Source: Bacteroidota bacterium
GTDB taxonomy: Bacteria; Bacteroidota; Bacteroidia; Chitinophagales; Chitinophagaceae
Direction: 5' to 3'
NCBI GenBank assembly: GCA_023436425.1
Contig: JAEZJD010000122.1
Span: 1-18,911, forward strand
Length of the DNA: 18,911 bases
A program made the translations under genes and the position numbers. Below, piece by piece: positions 14,630 through 18,911 of the stretch. Every line of letters begins with the position of its first letter. Within the stretch, counting starts at the first letter, position 1. Under the pieces are notes generated by a model. It made no database searches and was not told the DNA's origin. It saw only the letters and a list, made by a program, of their open reading frames with translations.

Positions 14630-16630
14630 ATGGGCCGACTGAAACTGGTATGGCTTGCTATGTGCTGCCTGCTTATGGTATGCACAGGGTTAGCACAGGA
14701 TAGTTCCAATGTAAAATTTGAATTTAGAAAGGAAAAGCTGTCTGATAATGAGCAACTGTTTGTTGTAACCGCTGCCGTTTCGCCCGGTATAAAACTGTAC
14801 CCGCTGCAGAAAAAGGAAACAGACCTTTTATATTCTTCGATTCAATTTGACACTTCGGCGAAAAACCTTTTGATAGGACCTGTTTCTGAAACCGGGAAAC
14901 TGCAGTCTGAAACCGACAGCGCTGTAAATGCACAAGTAAGCTATTTCACCGATTCCGTTGTGTGGCAGCAAAAAGTTCGGGTGGACAGTAATTTAGTTTT
15001 AAAAGGCACCATTACTTATTTGTTCAAAAAAGGCGATGAATATCTGCCGGGTGAAAAACAGTTCAAGACAACCTTTACGGCAGCCGAGCCTCTCATCGCA
15101 GCATCCACCAACAGCAGTTCAGTTGCCCAACGTTCGCTTTTATGGATCTTCCTAACGGCTTTCGGCGGCGGGCTGCTTGCGTTGCTAACGCCGTGTGTGT
15201 ATTCGATGATTCCGGTGACGGTTAGCTATTTCACTAAACGCAGTAAGAACAGGGCGCATGGCGTGCGCAATTCACTTTATTATTCATCATCCATTATTAT
15301 CATATTCACGCTGCTTGGTTTTCTCATCACCTTAATATTTGGTCCGGCTGCGTTGAATAATCTTGCTACAAACTGGATTGCTAATCTTTTCTTTTTTGCT
15401 GTTTTCCTTTTGTTCGGTATTTCTTTTTTAGGTGCATTTGAAATTTCACTGCCGTCTTCGTGGGCTACCAGAAGTGACAAGCAGGCCGGTATGCACAACT
15501 TCGTGGGTATCTTTTTTATGGCGCTGACACTGGTGCTCGTTTCGTTTTCGTGCACCGGTCCTATTATCGGCAATCTGCTCGTTCTTGCCGCACAGGGCAG
15601 TTATTATGGGCCACTCGTGGGCATGTTTGGTTTTTCTCTCGCTCTTGCACTTCCTTTCGCACTGTTTGCATTTTTCCCCAGTTTTCTGAATAAGCTAGGA
15701 TCGGCAGGCGGGTGGCTAAACTCTGTGAAGGTTACTCTTGGTTTCCTTGAACTGGCACTGGCGCTTAAGTTTCTTTCGAATGCGGATCTTGTTAAGGGCT
15801 GGAGGTTTTTGGATCGTGAAATATTTATATCGTTGTGGATTGTGCTTTTTGTGTTGCTGGGTATTTACCTGTTGGGAAAAATAAAATTCCATCATGATGA
15901 TGAACTTCCAAAGAACGATTACGGGCTTCCTTACTTGAAGATTCCGCGATTGTTTTTTGCTATCGCGGTGTTTGCCTTTGCGGTATACATGGTGCCCGGG
16001 TTGTGGGGTGCACCGTTAAAAGGAATCAGTGCCTTTCTGCCACCGATGGGTACACAGGATTACATTGGCGGCTCTACAATCATCAATCCTCCTGCATCCA
16101 ATTCGTCCGGTTCAGTGGACGGACCTCCGCATCCGGTGAAATATGCTGAAAGGATGAAGATTTATGAACCTGAGGTGGTGAAGAAGTATGGAATGATCAC
16201 CTACTTTGATTATGATGAGGCGCTGGAAGTTTCAAAAAAATTGAAGAAGCCATTGATGATTGATTTTACCGGGATCAATTGTGTGAACTGCAGAAAAATG
16301 GAAGGACAGGTTTGGAGTGATTCGAAGGTGATGCAGCGCCTGAAGGAAGACTTTGTTATTGTATCGCTTTATGTAGACGTGCATAGTATTGACTTACCCG
16401 AGGCAGAGCAGTATTACTCTAAAAGCCTGGAAAAGCAGGTGGAAACGTTGGGAGACAGAAATGCAGACCTGCAGGTCACCAGGTTTCAGGCAAACACACA
16501 ACCTTACTATTTCTTTCTGGATGCAAAAGAGAACCGCTTAGCCCCGGAAGGTTATGGGTATGATCCGTCGGTTAATAAATTTTTACAACTGTTGGATCAG
16601 GTGAAAGAAGAATATCAAAAACGGTCTTAA
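14630..16630 (+). CDS. dsbD: Membrane thiol:disulfide interchange protein DsbD with a cysteine-less alpha domain
   Basis: This 666-residue protein has three parts after a signal peptide (about 1-22). The alpha-type periplasmic domain spans about 25-165. The membrane domain spans about 180-475 with about eight or more hydrophobic helices, including LLTPCVYSMIPV (C189) and SFSCTGPIIG (C308), the redox pair of DsbD/CcdA proteins. A thioredoxin-like gamma domain spans about 535-666, with DFTGINCVNCRKME (C551 and C554) and a cis-proline in TQPYYFF. It moves electrons from cytoplasmic thioredoxin to periplasmic acceptors. The alpha domain reads GTITYLFKKGDEYLPGE where the neighbouring stand-alone domain reads GTVEFMTCNDRECLPPK, so both cysteines are replaced (K133 and Y138). 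No other cysteine lies between the signal peptide and C189. The gamma domain has a longer insert between active site and cis-proline than E. coli DsbD. Confidence 0.94.
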   Translation: MGRLKLVWLAMCCLLMVCTGLAQDSSNVKFEFRKEKLSDNEQLFVVTAAVSPGIKLYPLQKKETDLLYSSIQFDTSAKNLLIGPVSETGKLQSETDSAVNAQVSYFTDSVVWQQKVRVDSNLVLKGTITYLFKKGDEYLPGEKQFKTTFTAAEPLIAASTNSSSVAQRSLLWIFLTAFGGGLLALLTPCVYSMIPVTVSYFTKRSKNRAHGVRNSLYYSSSIIIIFTLLGFLITLIFGPAALNNLATNWIANLFFFAVFLLFGISFLGAFEISLPSSWATRSDKQAGMHNFVGIFFMALTLVLVSFSCTGPIIGNLLVLAAQGSYYGPLVGMFGFSLALALPFALFAFFPSFLNKLGSAGGWLNSVKVTLGFLELALALKFLSNADLVKGWRFLDREIFISLWIVLFVLLGIYLLGKIKFHHDDELPKNDYGLPYLKIPRLFFAIAVFAFAVYMVPGLWGAPLKGISAFLPPMGTQDYIGGSTIINPPASNSSGSVDGPPHPVKYAERMKIYEPEVVKKYGMITYFDYDEALEVSKKLKKPLMIDFTGINCVNCRKMEGQVWSDSKVMQRLKEDFVIVSLYVDVHSIDLPEAEQYYSKSLEKQVETLGDRNADLQVTRFQANTQPYYFFLDAKENRLAPEGYGYDPSVNKFLQLLDQVKEEYQKRS

Positions 16631-16631
16631 T

Positions 16632-17699
16632 ATGGAAACTCTTTTCGCTGCTCCCGCTGCAACAATACAACAGGGTGACTTCGATCCGATGATCAGAAAT
16701 AAGATCGAACATCTCTGGCACCTTGTGGGGAACACCCCGATGCTGGAGATCACGTACAAGTATAAGCGCAGCGTAAGGAAAGTTTATGTGAAGTGTGAAC
16801 ATTACAACCTTACAGGAAGCATCAAAGACCGGATGGCCTTGTACATTTTACAAAAAGCTTACGAACATAATCTGATCAAGAAGACGGATAAGATTGTTGA
16901 AGCAACGAGTGGCAATACGGGCATTGCTTTTAGCGCCATTGGACGAGCACTAGGACACGAGGTGACGATCATTATGCCGGACTGGTTGAGCAAAGAGCGG
17001 ATTGACATCATCAAAAGTTTGGGTGCTGACGTTATCCTCGTGAGCAAAGAAGAAGGCGGGTTTGTAGGAGCCATAAAAATGAGCGAGTCTATGGCAAAAA
17101 ACTGCTATGATATTTTTCTTCCAAAGCAGTTTGAAAATTTCTACAATGCCGAGGCTCACGAAAAGACTACAGCAAAAGAAATATGGATGCAACTGCAGTC
17201 CATTGATCTGGAGCCACATGCTTTTGTAGCAGGAGTGGGTACCGGCGGAACAATTATGGGTGTTGGGAAATATTTCAAAAGGCGGAATGCTGCAATTAAA
17301 ATTCATCCGCTGGAGCCTTTGGAATCGCCAACATTATCTACAGGGAAGAAAGTGGGATCGCACAGGATTCAAGGGATATCCGACGAATTTATTCCCTCAA
17401 TTGTTCACCTGTCTGAATTGGATGAAATAGTGCAGGCATCAGACGGCGACTCGATCATCATTGCACAAAAACTGGCAAAGCAGCTGGGCCTGGCAGTAGG
17501 AATTTCGTCGGGAGCCAATATTGTCGGAGCGATTAAGCTCCAAAATATGTGGGGTGATAACGCTGTGGTGGTAACGGTGTTTAGTGACAGCAACAAAAAG
17601 TATCTGAGCACAGATCTCATGCATGAAGAGAAAGTACTCGATGGATATTGTTGTTGCGATGTTGAATTTTTAGACTACCGGGCCATAAACCGGATTTGA
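16632..17699 (+). CDS. PLP-dependent cysteine synthase-type enzyme (CysK/CysM/CBS catalytic fold)
   Basis: This 355-residue protein has the fold-type II PLP signatures of the cysteine synthase family: LVGNTPMLEI near the N-terminus, LTGSIKDRM with the PLP lysine K65, ATSGNTGIAF (SGNTG 93-97), the phosphate loop GVGTGGTIMG, and HRIQGISDEFIP. The expected reaction forms cysteine, or cystathionine, from an activated serine. No CBS-domain pair follows, so a full cystathionine beta-synthase is unlikely. The protein ends in a roughly 20-residue tail containing three consecutive cysteines (340-342), which is unusual. About 19 residues precede a second possible start at 16689. It begins one base after the dsbD stop, suggesting translational coupling of a cytoplasmic sulfur enzyme to the envelope redox operon. 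Exact substrate preference cannot be read from the sequence. Confidence 0.9.
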   Translation: METLFAAPAATIQQGDFDPMIRNKIEHLWHLVGNTPMLEITYKYKRSVRKVYVKCEHYNLTGSIKDRMALYILQKAYEHNLIKKTDKIVEATSGNTGIAFSAIGRALGHEVTIIMPDWLSKERIDIIKSLGADVILVSKEEGGFVGAIKMSESMAKNCYDIFLPKQFENFYNAEAHEKTTAKEIWMQLQSIDLEPHAFVAGVGTGGTIMGVGKYFKRRNAAIKIHPLEPLESPTLSTGKKVGSHRIQGISDEFIPSIVHLSELDEIVQASDGDSIIIAQKLAKQLGLAVGISSGANIVGAIKLQNMWGDNAVVVTVFSDSNKKYLSTDLMHEEKVLDGYCCCDVEFLDYRAINRI

Positions 17700-17740
17700 T
17701 GCTTTTCGGTTCAACTGTTCGCGCAGTAGTCACAAAATTT

Positions 17741-17748
17741 TAATTTTA
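17741..17748 (+). promoter_or_regulatory. Possible Bacteroidota -7 promoter element for the riboswitch transcript
   Basis: TAATTTTA matches the Bacteroidota -7 consensus TAnnTTTG at all positions but the last. It lies about 60 bases before the riboswitch. No clean TTG-type -33 element is present at the expected distance (GTTCG near 17717-17721 is the nearest), so this is tentative. Confidence 0.25.
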
Positions 17749-17766
17749 CAGCCAATAAATATTTCG

Positions 17767-17787
17767 GCGAAGAAGCCCTATCTTCGC
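17767..17787 (+). terminator. Hairpin between the cysteine synthase gene and the riboswitch, possible weak terminator
   Basis: A perfect 7-base-pair stem (17767-17773 with 17781-17787, GCGAAGA/TCTTCGC) has a 7-base loop. It is followed a few bases later by a short, interrupted T stretch (17793-17799). It could end the upstream operon weakly. If the promoter at 17741 is real, it would instead be a leader hairpin before the riboswitch. Confidence 0.35.
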
Positions 17788-17807
17788 GGCAGTTCTTTTA
17801 GAAAATA

Positions 17808-17917
17808 ACTTATCAAGAAAGGCTGAGGGAATGGCCCGATGAAGCCTTGGCAACCTCTTTCTTCGCAAGAAGGGAAAAGGTGCCAAATCCAGCCACGCAA
17901 TGCGTGGACAGATAAGT
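17808..17917 (+). promoter_or_regulatory. SAM-I (S-box) riboswitch
   Basis: The aptamer is complete. The P1 stem pairs ACTTATC (17808-17814) with GATAAGT (17911-17917). The conserved core includes the GGCTGAGGGAATGGCCCGAT and AAGCCTTGGCAACC segments, then a P3 hairpin around 17858-17880, the conserved CCAAATCCAG junction, and a P4 hairpin (17893-17898 with 17902-17907). This class binds S-adenosylmethionine and usually switches off methionine or cysteine genes when SAM is plentiful. An intrinsic terminator follows at 17955-17986, so control by early termination is expected. The controlled gene is the transsulfuration enzyme starting at 18046. Confidence 0.95.
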
Positions 17918-17954
17918 CAGAATAACAGCTACAGATCAATAATTAAAATACTGC

Positions 17955-17986
17955 AGCTCTTCTGAGTTATCGGGAGAGCTTTTTTT
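17955..17986 (+). terminator. Riboswitch-controlled intrinsic terminator (expression platform)
   Basis: A 10-base-pair stem (17955-17964 with 17971-17980, including three G-U pairs) and a 6-base loop are followed by seven T residues (17980-17986). A competing antiterminator can be drawn: TCAGAA (17917-17922) with TTCTGA (17960-17965), stacked on AGCT (17927-17930) with AGCT (17955-17958) and CAG (17932-17934) with CTG (17951-17953). The antiterminator begins at the last base of P1, consistent with SAM-dependent switching. Confidence 0.85.
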
Positions 17987-17989
17987 ATG

Positions 17990-18045
17990 CTCTTTCGGTA
18001 AGCCTCTTTTGGTAAGTCCTTTTATAATTTAAAAAACCAAAAGAG
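17990..18045 (+). repeat. Tandem 14-base repeats plus an inverted copy ending at the start codon
   Basis: Two directly adjacent 14-base copies differ at two positions: CTCTTTCGGTAAGC (17990-18003) and CTCTTTTGGTAAGT (18004-18017). The ten bases just before the ATG at 18046, ACCAAAAGAG (18036-18045), are a perfect reverse complement of the first ten bases of copy 2 and a one-mismatch complement of copy 1. In RNA this allows two alternative hairpins that would close over the ribosome-binding region. In DNA it could be an operator. The array lies entirely downstream of the riboswitch terminator. The repeats are seen directly; the role is inference. Confidence 0.6.
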
Positions 18046-18911
18046 ATGAACACAAGTACAGAAATTATCCACTCCATTCCTGTTGACGAACTTACAGGAT
18101 CCATTGCGGTTCCCATTTACCAGACTTCCACATTTGTGCAGGAAGCACCCGGTGTAAACAAAGGATTCGATTACGCCAGAACGAATAACCCCACCCGCTC
18201 TGTGCTGGAAAAAATGATAGCCCAACTTGAAGGTGGCTGTGTTGGCGTTGCGTTCGCAAGCGGATTGGCTGCTATTGATGCTGTGATAAAGCTGTTGAAG
18301 GCAGGGGACGAAGTTCTTGCTGTAGACGACATTTACGGAGGTGCCTTCCGGCTGTACACGCATATATACGAGAAGTTCGGCATCACGGTAAATTATGTGG
18401 ACACTACGAACATTCAAAACGTTTTTGATGCTGTTACTGAAAGAACAAGGTTGATCTGGATTGAATCGCCAACTAATCCTACGCTGAAGATTTCCGACAT
18501 TTCTGCCATTGCACAAATAGCAAAGGCGAATAACTGCCTGTTGTGTGTGGACAATACGTTTGCTTCGCCTGCATTGCAGCAGCCTCTCCGTTTAGGTGCG
18601 GACGTTGTTATCCATTCGGCTACAAAATATCTCGGCGGACATAGTGATCTCATCGCCGGTCTGGTGGTTACGAAGACAGCGGAGCTCGGGGAAAAAATTA
18701 AGTTCATCCAAAATGCAAGCGGCGCGATTCTTTCTCCATTCGACAGCTGGCTAACCATCCGGGGGATAGAGACTTTGAATTTGAGAATAAAGCAGCATTC
18801 CATTAATGCGCAGCGTGTAGCTGAATATTTGACCCGGCATCCGGCGGTTGCAAAGGTTTTTTATCCAGGGTTGGCGTCGCATCCAAATCATGACATTGCA
18901 AAGAAGCAGGC
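18046..18911 (+). CDS. Transsulfuration PLP enzyme, cystathionine gamma-synthase/lyase family (3' truncated)
   Basis: The frame runs from the ATG at 18046 to the window edge without a stop, giving 288 visible residues of a family that is usually about 380-400 long. Signatures of the Cys/Met metabolism PLP family (fold type I) are in order: LTGSIAVPIYQTSTFVQ, FDYARTNNPTRSVLEKMIA, FASGLAAIDAVIKLL, IWIESPTNPTLKISDI, DNTFASPALQQPLRLGADVV, and the PLP-lysine segment HSATKYLGGHSD with K194. Members make cystathionine from an activated homoserine and cysteine, make homocysteine from sulfide, or break cystathionine or methionine down. The SAM riboswitch just upstream favours a biosynthetic role in making methionine (inference). 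The missing C-terminus and the similarity among members prevent a firm choice between MetB, MetZ and cystathionine gamma-lyase. Confidence 0.93.
   Translation, partial: MNTSTEIIHSIPVDELTGSIAVPIYQTSTFVQEAPGVNKGFDYARTNNPTRSVLEKMIAQLEGGCVGVAFASGLAAIDAVIKLLKAGDEVLAVDDIYGGAFRLYTHIYEKFGITVNYVDTTNIQNVFDAVTERTRLIWIESPTNPTLKISDISAIAQIAKANNCLLCVDNTFASPALQQPLRLGADVVIHSATKYLGGHSDLIAGLVVTKTAELGEKIKFIQNASGAILSPFDSWLTIRGIETLNLRIKQHSINAQRVAEYLTRHPAVAKVFYPGLASHPNHDIAKKQ

Noticed and set aside
18022..18516. Minus-strand open frame opposite the transsulfuration gene.
   Set aside because: The plus strand encodes a strongly conserved PLP enzyme behind a riboswitch, and the antisense frame is a shadow of it.

Overview
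The window looks like a chromosomal segment of a Bacteroidota species, probably of the Chitinophagaceae/Sphingobacteria side (inference). The evidence is a SusC/SusD pair, an ECF sigma factor followed by a FecR-type anti-sigma factor, several DUF4369-TlpA thioredoxins, lipoproteins with Bacteroidota-style lipoboxes, and secreted proteins whose signal peptides nearly all end in '-AQ'. All genes lie on the + strand and the base composition is even throughout. I see no mobile element, tRNA, rRNA or CRISPR array.

Layout. (1) 2-2931: the 3' end of a helical-repeat protein cut by the window edge, then two secreted DUF4369-TlpA thioredoxins (CVPC and CGPC active sites), closed by a clear intrinsic terminator at 2982-3009. 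(2) 3109-4326: a third TlpA-type thioredoxin. (3) 4388-16630: a long, tightly packed run of ECF sigma factor, short FecR-like anti-sigma factor, Kelch-type lipoprotein, SusC-like TonB-dependent transporter, SusD-like lipoprotein, two thioredoxin-family proteins, a stand-alone DsbD alpha-type domain and a membrane DsbD. (4) 16632-17699: a PLP-dependent cysteine synthase-type enzyme, one base after dsbD. (5) 17700-18045: a leader region with a SAM-I riboswitch, its terminator, and an odd repeat array touching the next start codon. (6) 18046 to the window end: the N-terminal three quarters of a transsulfuration PLP enzyme (cystathionine gamma-synthase/lyase family).

How the parts may work together. 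The sigma/anti-sigma pair probably controls the SusCD-like outer-membrane importer. In place of the glycoside hydrolases expected next to a polysaccharide SusCD, this importer is surrounded by thiol-disulfide proteins: six with an intact CxxC in a thioredoxin fold, plus the DsbD alpha-type domain. DsbD would carry electrons from cytoplasmic thioredoxin across the inner membrane to the periplasmic thioredoxins. The genes that follow make cysteine or methionine and are partly under SAM control. My working hypothesis is an envelope thiol-redox and uptake locus for a disulfide- or sulfur-containing substrate (peptide, protein or thiol compound) rather than a glycan. This is inference from gene order and motifs.

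The most unusual sequence-level points are these. The alpha domain of the fused DsbD has lost both catalytic cysteines, while a cysteine-intact stand-alone copy is encoded just upstream. A tandem thioredoxin has one domain with its active site erased. The FecR protein ends where the usual C-terminal domain should begin, and the SusC lacks the STN domain that normally signals to FecR. Two tandem 14-base repeats upstream of the transsulfuration gene can each pair with the ten bases directly before its start codon.
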